A stretch of 64,000 nucleotides of DNA, from positions 126,425,303 through 126,489,302 of the forward strand of contig OZ024824.1 of the NCBI GenBank assembly GCA_964016985.1, read 5' to 3'. Positions within the stretch are counted from its first letter, which is position 1. Each line of letters starts with the position of its first letter. This document shows positions 43,835 to 56,119 of the stretch, piece after piece. Both the position numbers and the translations under genes were made by a program. This DNA comes from Anodontia alba (lineage: Eukaryota; Mollusca; Bivalvia; Lucinida; Lucinidae). The notes under the pieces are model-generated. The model did not search any database and was not told the DNA's origin. It worked only from the letters and a program-made list of their open reading frames with translations.

Positions 43835-44640
43835 TTCCAACTCCTTCGAAATCAGCTTGAGCACATTAAGACCCAACATAGGAAACTTCCTTCGGTCCAC
43901 GTACTAGGTGACTTCAACTAGAGACATTGTTTGGCCAGACCAACTTAGCAAAATGGGACCATGCTAAGCCAGTCCGAGGGGCAAGTACTTGTGGACATTA
44001 TGAACGATCATGGGTTGGAACAGCTGGTGAGTTCTCAACTCGGGAAGAAATACACTAGATGTGATTTTAGCCTCATTACCTGGGCAGTTTCAAGAGATAA
44101 ACTCTCCTGATAAACTGAGTGATCATGACATTGTTGCAGGCACTTTTAAGGTCTTTATTCCTTTAAGGAAGAAACCACGGCGTAAGGTTTATTTGTATCA
44201 GAAGGGTGATATTGACTCTATGAGGCGAGATTCTTCAAACTTTGCAAAGGAAAAAATATTTCAATGGTCATTCTGGTTCTCGTTCTGTTCAGGAAAACTT
44301 CAATTTGATAACTTCCTTCATACAGGAGGCTGTAGATAAGTACATTCCCTCTAAGACAAGTAGATCGGTAGCTTCCGTCTCTTGGATTACATCATAGATT
44401 TGAAGGAATAATTAAAAAAAAAAAAGGAACAAAACTCATGCAAAGGCAAAAAAGACTGGCAGTAGTAAACTCAGATCTATGACAGCAAATCAAAGCTGAT
44501 ATCAAGAAGCAGCATGATTTGTATGTTAACAAATTGGTTGGTGACACTAAGGTTAACCCCAAAGACTTCTATCGGTATACCAACAGTCAAAAGGAAAGAC
44601 AATCAGGGTATCCCTCCTCTCAAAAGGAGAAAAGGAGGGT
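43835..44640 (+). pseudogene. LINE endonuclease domain relic (CR1/Jockey-like)
   Basis: Fragments of an endonuclease/exonuclease/phosphatase domain: EDFQLLRNQLEHI near 43830, VLGDFN with a stop directly after (43905-43924), a STLDVILASLPGQF-type block near 44060 and KLSDHDIVAGTF (SDH motif) near 44120. A linker follows that loses frame repeatedly (KADIKKQHDLYVN near 44500). No RT is attached; PLE-B begins at about 44690. The clade is a guess from motif style. Confidence 0.6.
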
Positions 44641-44713
44641 CGTGCAAAAAGTTCTATCACTAATAGTCTTCCTTGGTTTTGTCCCAGGTATATTTTAAAA
44701 TGCTTCACTGCAC

Positions 44714-45640
44714 TTGAATGGTGTTCCATTCATTAATAAAGGTATTGAATTCATAGATTTACCTAGCATATTTCGAGATAATAATGTTATATCAGCTATA
44801 CCTTCTTATTTCGAAAACACAGAATCTCCTATTATTTGTTATAAATATAACAAACCTATCCGTAATACTATACTTAATTTCAATAAATTAGTTTCTGATG
44901 TTGATATTGAAACTAGTTCCCCTGATTCTTGAGAGTGTAAAGATTCTAAATTTTGTTATCAACCAGCGGGTCATACTGTCACTGGTAACTTGAAGATTAT
45001 AACTGATTCACGAATCCGTTCAGTTATTTCAAAAGGACCTAAATATAGATTCCCAGCCCACATTGATTTCAATAAATGTCGGGAAACAATTGCCAGTGCT
45101 TTAAATGATTATTGTACGCGTTGGTGTAAACGAGAGCATGTTCAGTCGTATGCTTTAAATAATTGGAAATTAAAGATTTTTAAGATCATTGATGAACGTG
45201 TGTTATTTTACTCTAATAACCTTGATCTTCTCCCTCCTAAGCCTAAATTATCTTTTCGATATTTGAAACAAGGTATCCAAGAATTTCATAGGAAGTATGT
45301 TTTGGCTCCAGCTGATAAAGCTGCTAATAATATTGTTGTTGTGTGACGACTTTATTATATCAATACTCTAAAACAAGAACTTAGTAGTACCAAAACATAT
45401 GAACGGATTTCTACTGACGAGAGATCTATTGTCAATACCCATTCTCTCGATATTACTGCTAAGTTTGCAGTGAGTATTAAAGAAAAGCAAGACAGACTTC
45501 TTACGTTATATTGGTTACCGAAACTTCATAAACGACCTTTTAAAGCACGTTTCATTGCTAATTCTAGTTCTTGTACGACTGCTGTTTTGTCCAAACTGCT
45601 AACTTCATGCCTTACTGCTGTTAAAAAAACATTGGATTAG
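44714..45640 (+). pseudogene. PLE-B N-terminal and finger region
   Basis: One frame, interrupted only by TGA at 44930-44932 and at 45344-45346, runs to a TAG near 45640. It contains GHTVTGNLKIITDSRIRSVI and KGPKYRFPAHIDF (an N-terminal block seen in PLEs), WCKREHVQSYALNNWKLK, YVLAPADKAANN before the second TGA, and PKLHKRPFKARFIANSS (RT motif 2) after it. A related copy at 59585-59816 has TGA at the identical place. Confidence 0.65.
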
Positions 45641-46654
45641 ATATTATGATACTGTTTACGAAAGGGACGGAATTAACTATTTTTGATCAATTAAAAATTC
45701 TAATGATCATCTCAATAAATTTAAATCTAAAAACTTTCAGGCTTCTAAATTGTCTACATATGATTTTTCTACACTGTATACTACGTTACCTCATCATCTT
45801 ATAAAAGATAAACTTACTGATTTAATTAACCGAACGTTTATTCGGGAGAATACCCAATATTTGGCTTGCAACGAAGAATGTCCTTTTTTCACTTCTGAAG
45901 TCTCTCTCACGTGAAAATCAGGCTGACATTATTGAAGCTTTTAATTCAACTTTAAGATACCTTCACAATTTATTAAATATTGACAATATTTACTTTGACC
46001 AAATGGTGGACCGGATATACCCTACAGAACTCCAATTACATAGAGCAGATTCTTCCAATACCGAGGCACCTTTTTTGGATTTGAATCTATGTATATCTAA
46101 TGGTACAGTTTCCACCAAAATTTATGATAAACGGGACGATTTTGATTTTGATATAGTCAATTTCCCTTTTCTGGATGGCGATGTCCCCCGGCGTACCTCA
46201 TATGGGGGATACATATCTCAACATAAGATTCGCCAGAGCTTCTTCAAATCTTAATGACTTTAACTACCGTAATAAAACCCTTACTGCCAAACTTCTTAGG
46301 CAGGGCTATCGTTATTTTAAACTTCGTAAGGCGTTTTCGAAATTTTATCGCAGACATAGTGCCTTGTTAGAAAACTATAGCGTCAGTCTGAAAACACTTC
46401 TGTAACAAGGTATATCGGAACCCGAATTTTACGGTGACTTAGTGTACAGATTTAGAAAAATTGTAGGTAAATCTAACTTTTCGGAGCAATTCAGAAAACT
46501 TATTAACCGTTATAAAAGAATTGGCTATAGCATGGATATTATGCGGCAGACTGCATGCCTAGTTTTCAACCCAATCATTGTTGATGGCTATGCTTCACTC
46601 TTTAATTGCACGACGGCGGTCCGGGCCTTAGACTTAATGACGGCCTCTTCGTAA
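45641..46654 (+). pseudogene. PLE-B palm remnant and C-terminal region
   Basis: LSTYDFSTLYTTLPHHL is present near 45760. Then sequence jumps from FFTSEVSL (45900) straight to ENQADIIEAF, losing the stretch with the GIPMGTNCAPL motif. The catalytic box reads RYLHNLLNIDN instead of the RYLDDLLNIDN of the related copy at 61920. The C-terminal domain (YDKRDDFDFDIVNFPFLDGD, LLRQGYRYFKLRKAF, RQTACLVFNPIIVDGYASLF) ends near 46654 after one more frameshift and a stop near 46403. Confidence 0.7.
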
Positions 46655-46663
46655 AACTTTAAC

Positions 46664-46945
46664 CAGTGCATCACGAAAACATGCCTATATAAATTTGACC
46701 CCCTTCAACCCCACTTTTATAGAGTAAAACTGGGGTTTACAGGGGTATATATTATTTTTCTTATTGTGCTAAATAACATAGATTGTGGGTACACGTTAGA
46801 ACCGCCTCGCCGAGGCAGTTCTAACGAGTACCCACAATCTATGTTTTGAGCAGAAATATGAAAAATATCGGGGTTTTATCTGAAAATTTTTGAATTTTTG
46901 GAGGTGAAATCTTCTATATATTTGAATAGGCATGTTTTCGTAATG
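46664..46945 (+). mobile_element. Palindrome-centred MITE, complete copy
   Basis: Terminal inverted repeats catcacgaaaacatgcctat (left) and ataggcatgttttcgtaatg (right). In the centre, gattgtgggtacacgttaga / tctaacgagtacccacaatc form a long hairpin (46785-46845). It sits in the PLE-B 3' flank: related copies read ccagtaggttgggg without it, so the empty site is known. Confidence 0.8.
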
Positions 46946-47517
46946 GGGTTGGGACTTGACGATATGTCTTTGGCTTGGCCCGCCGTGGTTCAACTACTGG
47001 TTTTCATTTACTCTGGCATACAGTAGAATTAGCCTTGAGTACTCGTCATTGTTTATTATAGTGATTAATTTGATTTTTATGTTTTCGCTTTGATGCATGG
47101 ACTGAGTTGGGAGCCTTTATGCGTACCGAATTTTTATGTATTTCTGTATTAAGAGTAACATCAGGACCCAGGGTGAAGTTAGCTAGCTGAAAAAGTGCTT
47201 GAAACCCCCGGTGGTTTACTCTACTGACCGTTCTAAGGCGGTGATCCCGGTGTTAGTCTTACTCTTTGGTGCTTTGTGGTTTATTCTGTGAGGCGATTTG
47301 TTGTATGTCTTACCTTGTGCCATTTTGTTCTTGTGTTTTTCAGTCCTTTAAGCATTGTGATTACCTCGCTTGGGGAAGAGAGAGCTAATCTTAGTGTTTT
47401 TCGTATGTTTGATCGATTTGTGCTTGTTTGGATTTGTAGGTTTCCTCTTCCTCTTGATGTCTGAGAAAGGCTGCGGTTTGTGATTGTGGCGCTCCTGGAC
47501 TTTTCTCTTACCCTTTT

Positions 47518-48000
47518 TACTGTTTGCTGGTTCCTGTTTTCTAGTTTCTGGTTCGTTTGGCTCCTTTTGTTTGTGCCCTACTTCCTGAATAGTATTAATT
47601 TACTGATAACTGCTTTTTAGATTGCTATTCGTGGTTGTTTATTCGGTTTACTGGTTTCTTTTTCCTGTTTCCTAATTCAGCAACCGAATAAACTGTAAAG
47701 AACTAGAACGAGAAAACAAAACTACAAATAAAAAAAAACACTAGAAAATATAATGCGATAAACTAATGACGAACCAGGAACTAGGGAAAAGAAAATAGAA
47801 AAAGAATCACTAAGCCCAACTGGGAAGCAGGAAACAGCAAACAGATAACGAACCGGGAACTAGGAAAAAACGAATTACAAGCTAGGAACTAGGAAACTGC
47901 AACTATTAACCGAAGAAATAACCAGGACGTAGGAAATAGTAAACCAGCAAGTAAAGTTTAGGAAATAGAAACTAGGAAAAAATATGTTGACCGCATTTAG
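47518..48000. repeat. Degenerate pyrimidine/purine foldback
   Basis: 47518-47690 is rich in ggttcctgttttctagtttc-type words. 47700-47990 is rich in their complements (gaaccgggaactaggaaaa). An imperfect inverted pair with internal repeats. Confidence 0.5.
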
Positions 48001-48029
48001 GCTTATTTTGTAAAACGTATGCTTTAAAA

Positions 48030-48420
48030 CTTTCGCTATGATGCATCGACTGATTTTTGAGCCATTATGCGAACCATTTTTTTAGTATATATTTCTGTCG
48101 GGACGAAAGCTGAAGTTAGTCGACTGTAAAAGTGCTTTATCCCACCCCCACCCCCTCGGAAGTTTATACTACTGACCGTTCTAGGTTTTATTCTACGAGG
48201 CAATTTATATGCAGTCTTGCCTTGTGTTTGCCCTTGTGCTTTTCAATTATTTTAGCATTGCGATCAGCTTGCTTGGGGAAGAGAGAGCTGGCCCGTGTGC
48301 TTTTCGTGCGTCTGTTTGTTTTGTGCGTGTTGGTGTGTCCATTTCCTCTTCCTCTTGGTACCAGGGATTGGCTGCGGCTTGTTATTGTGGCACTCCCTGA
48401 ACTTTTCTTTTTATCTTTTT
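48030..48420 (+). mobile_element. PLE 3' terminal segment, diverged subfamily
   Basis: Same motif order as PLE-B but about one base in five differs (gagccattatgcgaaccatt, tttattctacgaggcaattt, ccctgaacttttctttttat). Confidence 0.6.
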
Positions 48421-48424
48421 ACAC

Positions 48425-49035
48425 TTAAGGACACATGTTGGGAAATACTTCCTGCAGTGCAAACTGCCCAAGACTCTGTGTATATTCAGTTTTATATACG
48501 GCTTCACTATTTTTAAAAATGATGCGCCGTTGGAGTGACCCCACCCTCTACAGTTATTCCGATAATATGTGCAAATACTTCTGTTAATGGATTGTATGAC
48601 AAAAATAACATTTGCCTTGCTTTAAACTTTATAATTTTAATCAGAGAAATGATATTGATACATATTTTCTGCTCATTTGACAAGATGAGACAGGAATCTG
48701 CAATGCCAATTTTCGACAATTCCTCAAAAGCCTTAAAATCTTTTTCTTCCATTTTATGGACCTTCTAGAAAATTGCTACTCTGGAAATCTCACAAGAAAA
48801 TGTTTATTCTTTGGAGGGAATTAATAAATATAAAACAGAAAATTAAAAAAAAAACGGGTCATCAAACTGATTTCATTTTTATGCGAAAAACTTTACCCTC
48901 ACCCAATATAAATTCTTGGATTAAAATATAGATAAAATGCCAAAATAGCTGCATTATCCTGTGTTAATTTGGCGAAATGTCTTTAAAAACTAAATGCTTT
49001 TGTATTTCGAGCTGTGTAAATGAACTATAATAGTT
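48425..49035. other. No gene seen
   Basis: AT-rich. Overlapping ORFs at 48513-48768 on opposite strands lack any support. Confidence 0.4.
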
Positions 49036-49039
49036 AAAA

Positions 49040-49256
49040 AAACCGCAGCCCTTCCCAGACCCCAAGAGGAAGCGGAAACCGACAAATCCAAACAAGCACA
49101 AATCAAACAAACGTACGAAAAGCACTAAGATTAGCTCTCTCTTCCCCAAGCGAGGTAATCGCAATACTAAAAGGACTGAAAAACACAAGAACAAAATGAC
49201 ACACGGAAAGACATGCAACAAATCGCCTCGAAGAATAAACCACAAAGTAACAAAGA
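49040..49256 (-). mobile_element. PLE-B 3' segment, truncated at both ends
   Basis: From aaaccgcagcccttcccaga to aataaaccacaaagtaacaa; lacks the usual terminus. Confidence 0.65.
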
Positions 49257-49259
49257 GTT

Positions 49260-51649
49260 ATCCATATGGTAACCTCAGGGATGAAATATGGTAGATATGC
49301 TACGAGTCAGAAAGATGACGAGGTATAAAACAATTAATGATTAACAATTATTTTCAACACTTGAATAGTAACAGATGTTTCTTACAAATCCATTGATACT
49401 CTTGAATATAGGGATGATCTTATATGGACCGCTTCATGACAAAACGGTCTCCGAACTATTTCCTACTCTGTATACTCAGGAAACTCACCTAGGCTATACT
49501 TGGACATTGAAGGATTTCAAGTGCGATCTTTGCATGACAAGGCTACGCCGTGCATGTCCAGAATGGCATTGCGCATGCGCACTTAAAATACGTTTTAAGT
49601 CGTGGGACGGCTCAAATTGTGCGAGCATTTGAATTGTCGATGTAACAAGTTAGAGCATTATTTCCGTCGTGGGAAGCAGCTCAAGTGCATATATCCGAGT
49701 TAGACAGGCATGCGCTAATTTTAAGTACCTATTTGAGTAAAATGTGAGTGAGACGCATCTAATAAATTATACCCTCAAGCCATATAGACTAAGAGAGATA
49801 CTTTTGCAAAGAGTGTAGATCTTAATGAGACGGACAGTAACAAGTCGTCTAATCAGGATCTACATTTTTTGGGCAATTCTATTCTTGATTTACATGGCTC
49901 GTACAAGTACACGTATGACTAAGACAAAGATGGAAAAGCCGATTTTCAGAAACATAGGGTTGAAAAGTTTAAATATGTAAGACGCACAATTAATGTTAAA
50001 GTTTTCCTCGCCAGTGTCTTTAGGAATTGGACAATGCCATGATATGTGTCTTCCCATACTCGAAATCTGGACAAGGCTTTCACTGCCCGCTTACAGAATC
50101 ATTGGGTACTATACCGGACAGCAAATATGTATGCATAATGAAATATCTTAGACTGGCTGTTTGGCATTTAAACATTTCAAGCATTATGTCAGTTCAAAAC
50201 CAAGAGAGCATTCCGATAAACCCAAGGCGATAGTGGTTGGTCATTAACGAATTTGCTGTGCATAAACACGTCCTCACCAAGACAAAATAGTCCAGTAGGC
50301 CTAGCTATGTGTTCTAAGTGAGCAGACATGAATAATCAAAGTCAGATGCATAGTATGAAAAAGAATTCGGTTGCTGGCCTAAAATTTCAAGTACTTTATT
50401 CCGTACTTTTTTGGCCTTAAGTTTGCTTTTAATAATATATTTTTTCTTAAATACTTTAATAGCGGAATGGCAAATATTGCAGACCCTAATCAGGCTCCTC
50501 CATCAGTAGCAGTTTGATCTGGGTCTGCACTCTTTGCATATGCCATTTTACTGGAAGCTTTGATGTACGAAATGTTAGGACGTTTACCGCATTAGGTTCG
50601 TAGCAAGGCTGTTACACGTAATTGTGTATGTGTTGCCTTCATGAATCATTTCGTTGATGAAATATAGAAATGGATAGCCATGAGGAGTTTTAACTATATA
50701 ATTTGGCTCTGCATACAACAGTTTGTTTTGTAACGCCAGAGACACAATTTATCATCTTGTGCCTATGGTTCTGAAATAGAGGACAATGCAATAAGTTACA
50801 AACCTTATCTTCAGTAGCTCCATATCTGATAATGGGCTAACAATATTTTCGGAATACAAATGCGGATTATTAGAATTTGAGCTCACTCTGACTTCAGTGT
50901 GGCATATTTATTCTTTTCTCTTGTCTTTGAAATTATAAGAGGGTGGTTTCCAAGCGTTCACATCCAACTTATTTTAAAACTTATAGTATTCGCATTACGA
51001 GTTTCTTGTGGAGGACGGCTCCATTCACGGATAAAAATAAGAGCTGTTATAAAGCTGTGTGTTTGTGTGCATTGTTTGTGTATCGTTAACATCGCATAAA
51101 TATGAAAACAGTTTCCAACAGAATCATGAATTGAGGTTGTTAACGCTTAGCGCACTGGATAAAAGTTTCAGCAGACGACATATTGATATTTTTGTCTTAT
51201 TTTCCCCATAACACAGCATTTTAAATTTCATGCAAATTGTATTCATTGGAGAAAAAACGACTTGTTTATGGTCACGTACAGCAATAAATATTTTTGTTAA
51301 CATCTGTACATGCATTTATATGGATTGTTTACGTATATATTTTACGTTGAGGAAGTTGAAAGATTACTTTTAAGTATTTGAATGCCAACATTTAAAAACA
51401 GTTTCCTACCCTTTTATATTTCAACTGAATAATTATAAATGGTTTATATTTCAACTGAATAATTATAAATGAAACGCCAAGCCGTACTTCCTGAACAAAT
51501 ATTAGAATATAAATTAGAAAATTGTCGATTATTTTGTAGCCTCTGGTTTCTCCTTTAGCATTCTAACAGTTTAAACAAAGGAATGTTGCTTATAAATGCT
51601 AAACAGTTATGTAAAATACATGCTGTACAGTGGAACTCATTATGATTTC
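49260..51649. other. No gene seen; two hairpin-family copies
   Basis: 49795-49875 (gcaaagagtgtagatcttaa / taatcaggatctac) and 50468-50545 (ggcaaatattgcagacccta / gatctgggtctgcac...gcatatgcc) are members of the dispersed hairpin repeat. Otherwise AT-rich DNA with no convincing exon. Confidence 0.45.
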
Positions 51650-52880
51650 TGTCAAGGTCAGGAAGTTATGGCTGGTTATTGTGGTTTCTTTAAAAGGTAG
51701 GCTGTATAATCTATATCATGTCCGGGTAAAGTGTTATGTTGCATAGTTTAACATATCAGTTGAATTGCCTATGTGGTCCACGTTGGGCTGTCAAGACCAC
51801 GAGGTGAGGAAGTTATGGCTAGTTATAGTGGTTTCTTTAAAAGGTAGGCTGTATAATTTATATCATGTCTTGGTAAGGTGTTATCTTACACACAGTTAAC
51901 CTACCAGTTGGATTGTCCTTAAAATGGTAGGATGTATAATTTATATCATGTCCTGTCATAATGTTATGCTGTAACCATCTGTTCGGAATACCTCTGCATT
52001 AGGCTGTCAAGCCCATGAGGTCAGGAAATTATGGCTGGTTATAGTGGTTTATTTAAAAGCTAGGCCGCATAATTTATATCGTATTCTGGTATAGTGTTGT
52101 ATTGTGTAGATGTAACATGTAACATACATATTGGACTGCCTTTGTGAGTTCACGTTAGGCTGTCAAGACCAGAAGGTCACAAAATTATTGCTGGTTATAG
52201 TGATCTATTTCAAAGATAGGCTGTACAATTTATATTGTGTCCTGGTATGGTGTTGTTGCATAGATGGAACCCTCTAACTGGAATGTCTCTGTGAGTCCAC
52301 GTTAAGCTGTCAGGTCTACGAGGACAGGAAGTTATGGCTGGTTGTAGTAGTTTCTTTAAAAGATAGGCTTTAGGATTTATATCGTTTCCCGGTATCTTGT
52401 TATATTACATAGATGGAATTATATAACTGGAATGCCTCTGTGAGTCAACTTTAGGCTGTCAAGTTCATGAGGTCAGGAAGATATGGCTGGTTGTAGTGGT
52501 TTCTTTAAAAGATAGGCGGTATAATTTATATCCTGTTTTGTTATTGTGTTAAGCTGCTTACATGTAACCTGCAATTTGGAAAACTTCTGTAGGTCCACGT
52601 TAGGCTGTCAAGTCGATGAGGACAGAAAGGTACATGTATGGCTGGTTATAGTGGTGTCTTTAAATAATTGCCTGTATAATTTATATCGTGTCTTGGTGTA
52701 ATGTTATTTTACATAGGTGTAACCTACCATTTGGAATGCCTCTGTGAGTTCACATTAGGCTGTCAAACCGATGAGGTCAGGACGTTACGGCTTGTTATAG
52801 TTGTTTCTTCAAAAGATAGGCCGTATAATTTATATCGTGTCCAGGAAAAGTGTTATTTTGTATAGATGTAAACTGCCGAC
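51650..52880 (+). repeat. Tandem repeat of about 150 bp, eight units
   Basis: ggaagttatggctggttata, gtggtttctttaaaaggtag, gctgtataatttatatcatg and cacgttaggctgtcaag recur. Starts near 51667, 51811, 52029, 52187, 52331, 52482, 52636 and 52793; the 218-bp interval holds an extra partial unit. Non-coding. Confidence 0.85.
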
Positions 52881-52940
52881 TGAAATGGCTTTTGGGCCCA
52901 CAACTCTCAAACCCATATTAGTATAAAAAACATGAATATA

Positions 52941-54222
52941 CGAGGGTGAGTCAATAAGTAACCAGCCTAACTTATTTCCGGTTGAGATCCACCTCTTCTT
53001 TTTCGATGTAATTGCCCTGTAGTGTGATGCACTTAGACCAACGGTGTTCAAGTGCCATCAGCCCAGAACTGACAAAATCAGGGTCCTTTCCATTGACCCA
53101 CTCCTCAACTGCCGTCACGACTTCTTCATCAGACTGGAAATGAAGTCCACGGATATCCTTTTTTCAAGTTTGGGAACAGGAAGAAGTCGCTAGGAGCTAG
53201 GTCAGACGAATAGGCAGGATGAGGTATTAATTCATACCCGTTTCGCTCTACAGCATCCTTTGCAACTTTGCAAGTGTGGACTCTCGCGTTTTCCTGTTGC
53301 AGCAAAACACCTTTAGAGAGTTTACCTCGGCGTTATTCACGGATGGCGGTTCTCAGCTGGTCTAACAAGTTTGCATAGTACACTCCAGTTATTGTACTTC
53401 TCGTGGGTAAAAGGTCCAACATAATAACGCCTTTTGCGTCCCAAAATACTGTGGCCATCACCTTGCCAGCAGATGGTTGCGTCTTGACTTTCTTTGGCCT
53501 CGGGGACCCAGGCCCTACCCACTAACGACTCTGAGCTTTATTCTCTGGTTCATAATAATGAACGCAAGTCTCATCTACAGTCACCAGACGCAAAAGAAAG
53601 TCATCTTTTGACCTAAAACGCTTCAACAAGGCGCTGCATTCTGATGCTCTGGTTGCCATTTGCTCATCGCTAAGGGATTTGGGGACCCAACGGGCTGTTA
53701 GCTTGCGCATACCTAAACGATCATGTAAGATTGTTGAAACGCTACCATGTGAAATGCCTAATGCCTGCGCTATTTCTTCAACCTGAATTCACCTATCAGA
53801 GTATACCAGATCCCGAATTTTCTTACACATTTCTTCGTCGGTGGCATCCGGTGGGCGTCCAGACCTGGCTTCATCTTCTAAAGACGTTCTACCGCGTTTG
53901 AATTCCCCTACCCAGAAATTAACCTGAGAATAAGATGATGCAGAAGACCCATAAACATCGGCTAACTCGCCGTGTATTTCCTTGCCTGTTTTACCTTTTA
54001 AATACAAGTGCCGAATTACAGCACGGTACTCAACTTTAGATGAAAAGCTTGCCTTTGCATCAGTAGCCATGTTTGACATTCACTATCTTATTAAAGAATG
54101 CCTCGGTACGTGTGCAATTTTGTACCCATGTATAAAACATATATTGAAACAAAGTTTGAAAATCGTGACCGTCTCGGTCTATCGGAAAAGGGATTGGCAG
54201 GTTATTTATTAACACGCCCTCG
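52941..54222 (-). mobile_element. mariner transposon, inactive
   Basis: Ends cgagggtgagtcaataagta and (complement) cgagggcgtgttaataaata are inverted repeats flanked on both sides by TA (52939-52940 and 54223-54224). Length is 1282 bp, the normal size for mariner. It carries one transposase gene on the minus strand. Confidence 0.9.
52972..54079 (-). pseudogene. mariner transposase, broken
   Basis: The N-terminal helix-turn-helix region starts with MSNMATDAKASF and includes VNFWVGEFKRGRTSLEDEAR and RSGRPP. The first catalytic Asp lies in LVTVDETCVHYYEP (near 53570). The second motif reads QQENARVHT, so the usual Asp of DNAR is Glu. The third is SSDLAPSDFFLFP (Asp present, near 53190). Stops lie after VYSDR (53789), after KAQSR (53522) and after AIRE (near 53335), and a frameshift follows the third motif near 53160. 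About 345-370 codons originally. Not functional. Confidence 0.9.
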
Positions 54223-54436
54223 TATTAGCATATTTGTGAAATGCGGGCGTGTACAGTCCATCCAGGATCAGTATATTTGGCATGTACACAGTGAATGCTC
54301 ATCCTAATCCGTCTACAATGATGCATAGATAGATTTGAGTCTATGTCGTTAAAATTTGTGAACACACACACATTTTTGATGCCTTTAACTTAAAGGTAGC
54401 AGATATAAAGCCACCCATACTCTCGCTGTGACCGAC

Positions 54437-54502
<66 letters not shown>
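54437..54502. repeat. (CA)n microsatellite
   Basis: An uninterrupted run of about 33 units. Confidence 0.95.
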
Positions 54503-54506
<4 letters not shown>

Positions 54507-55449
54507 TTTGCAGGTCAAGCCCACCGCAAACGTATCTGAAACAAACCGTTACTTATCTATAAAATGTCGGTCTTACAGAATAACAGATCAGACACGAAGG
54601 CTAAAAGCGAGCTTAACAAGACTAGTCACATGAATGATCAATAATAATCTAGAACGTTGCCTTTGGAAACAAATAACTCATTGATGTTTGCAACGCTTCT
54701 TACGCTCTCTAGCGTATACATGAGCAGAACTCAATTTTCAAAGATATCACAATGGACCTTATGACCCCTAAGGAATCGAAAATATAATAATCTGCACTAT
54801 GGTGAAGTACGGGGAGACGTTCTACGGCGGTCACATGGCACTAAACATCAGGTGCAGTGGAGTAAAATAAACATAGAAGGTTGCTTTATTTTCTCTTAAA
54901 CGAAAAAGGTACATGTATGTTGTTTGCTACAATAATGAAAGGTTTATCTATTCCTGGTGAGTCCTATATCAGTACCATCAGGACTGTGTTCAGTTAACAG
55001 GTAAGTTCGCGGTTACTCGCAAAACAAAAGCAAACTTTCCGTTTATGTGTGACAGTTTTCGGCGGAAAGTAGCGAACATCCCAAAACTATTCTCAAGCGG
55101 TCTTTTGGCACAACCAAAAATGGCGGCCTATGCGAATAAAAAATATGTTTTCTTGTTCGTATCAAGTCTCATCAACGAGATAACGGGATTTTTTTTTATC
55201 GGAGATCACATGAGACGAATTTACAATAATCATTCAGATGATACAAAAAGGTTTTTGAGTGTTACGCTTTACTGAATGCGACCCAGTTCTTTCTTTGCTA
55301 TTTTCTAGATTCTACTGAAAGTCAACCGAGACAAATGTTTACATCCTAGTTAAAGCCTTTGTCAAACCAATCATCTTTGTAAAGCACACAAGGTAGCACG
55401 ACTAACTGTGACCAGTCAAATAATTATTCATGATGGAACTGTTAGTTTT
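54503..55449. other. No supported gene
   Basis: An ORF at 55045-55275 (76 codons) starts after an AG-rich stretch but has no recognised motif beyond a short hydrophobic segment. It is left uncalled. Confidence 0.4.
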
Positions 55450-55625
55450 AGAGCTAATCTTAGTGCTTTTAGTACGTTGTTCGATGTGTGCTTGTTTGGA
55501 TATGTCGGTTACCGCTTCCTCCTGGTGTCTTGGAAGGGCTGCGGTTTGTGATTGGTGCACTCCCTGGACTTTTCTCTTACCTTTTTTGTGATTGTGGCAC
55601 TTCCTGGACTTTTCTCTTACCTTTT
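55450..55625 (+). mobile_element. PLE-B 3' end with duplicated terminus
   Basis: The last 47 bp (ttgtgattg...ctggacttttctcttacctt) occur twice in a row (55545-55588 and 55589-55630). Confidence 0.7.
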
Positions 55626-55914
55626 TTTTGGTGACAGATATCTGTTTCTTGTCATGACAGAGCCTCATCAACTTGCTATAGGAAAACCGTGACCATTATC
55701 AACTGTAACAAACTATTGTCAAAGGCCGTTTTACTCTAATCAAAATAGATGGGAAGGCAAACCGTGATTGATTCATCGATTGATTAATAGATTGATTAAT
55801 AGATCGATCTACCGAGCTATCGATTAGTTGACTGTACTTCTGATAGGTTCTTATCACGGTTAATGTTGTATGCTCAGACAGCCAAATAATCAATTAATAT
55901 TTTATCTGTTTGTT

Positions 55915-55995
55915 GTCAGTTTCTGGCGAACGAGGTATGTATAAGTACAGGGTAACTGCGAAGAGGACTAATCCTGCCCAGGAAAAGCGATGTTT
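55915..55995 (+). mobile_element. SINE body fragment
   Basis: gttgtcagtttctggcgaac, then gtaactgcgaagaggactaa and cctgcccag, as in the SINE at 38525-38836 read on its own strand. Head missing. Confidence 0.55.
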
Positions 55996-56119
55996 GATGA
56001 TATAACCGGCTTGAGATGACCTTAATAGTGTTGACTAGGCCAATAAATTGCAGCCCAACCAAATCTGTTTGCTTTAATCATTTATAAACCAAGGTAGTTG
56101 TATTCTACGATTATTCATG

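Larger units (their letters stand above)
44690..47517 (+). mobile_element. PLE-B, most complete copy, decayed
   Basis: N-terminal region, RT with a large internal deletion, C-terminal region, 3' flank and terminal segment are all present in order (2.8 kb including a nested MITE). The 3' end is the shared terminus at about 47517. It carries TGA codons at 44930 and 45344, later frameshifts, and loss of the RT palm core. Non-autonomous. Confidence 0.75.

Noticed and set aside
55045..55275. 76-codon plus-strand ORF
   Set aside because: Short, low-complexity flanks, no family recognised; could be chance.
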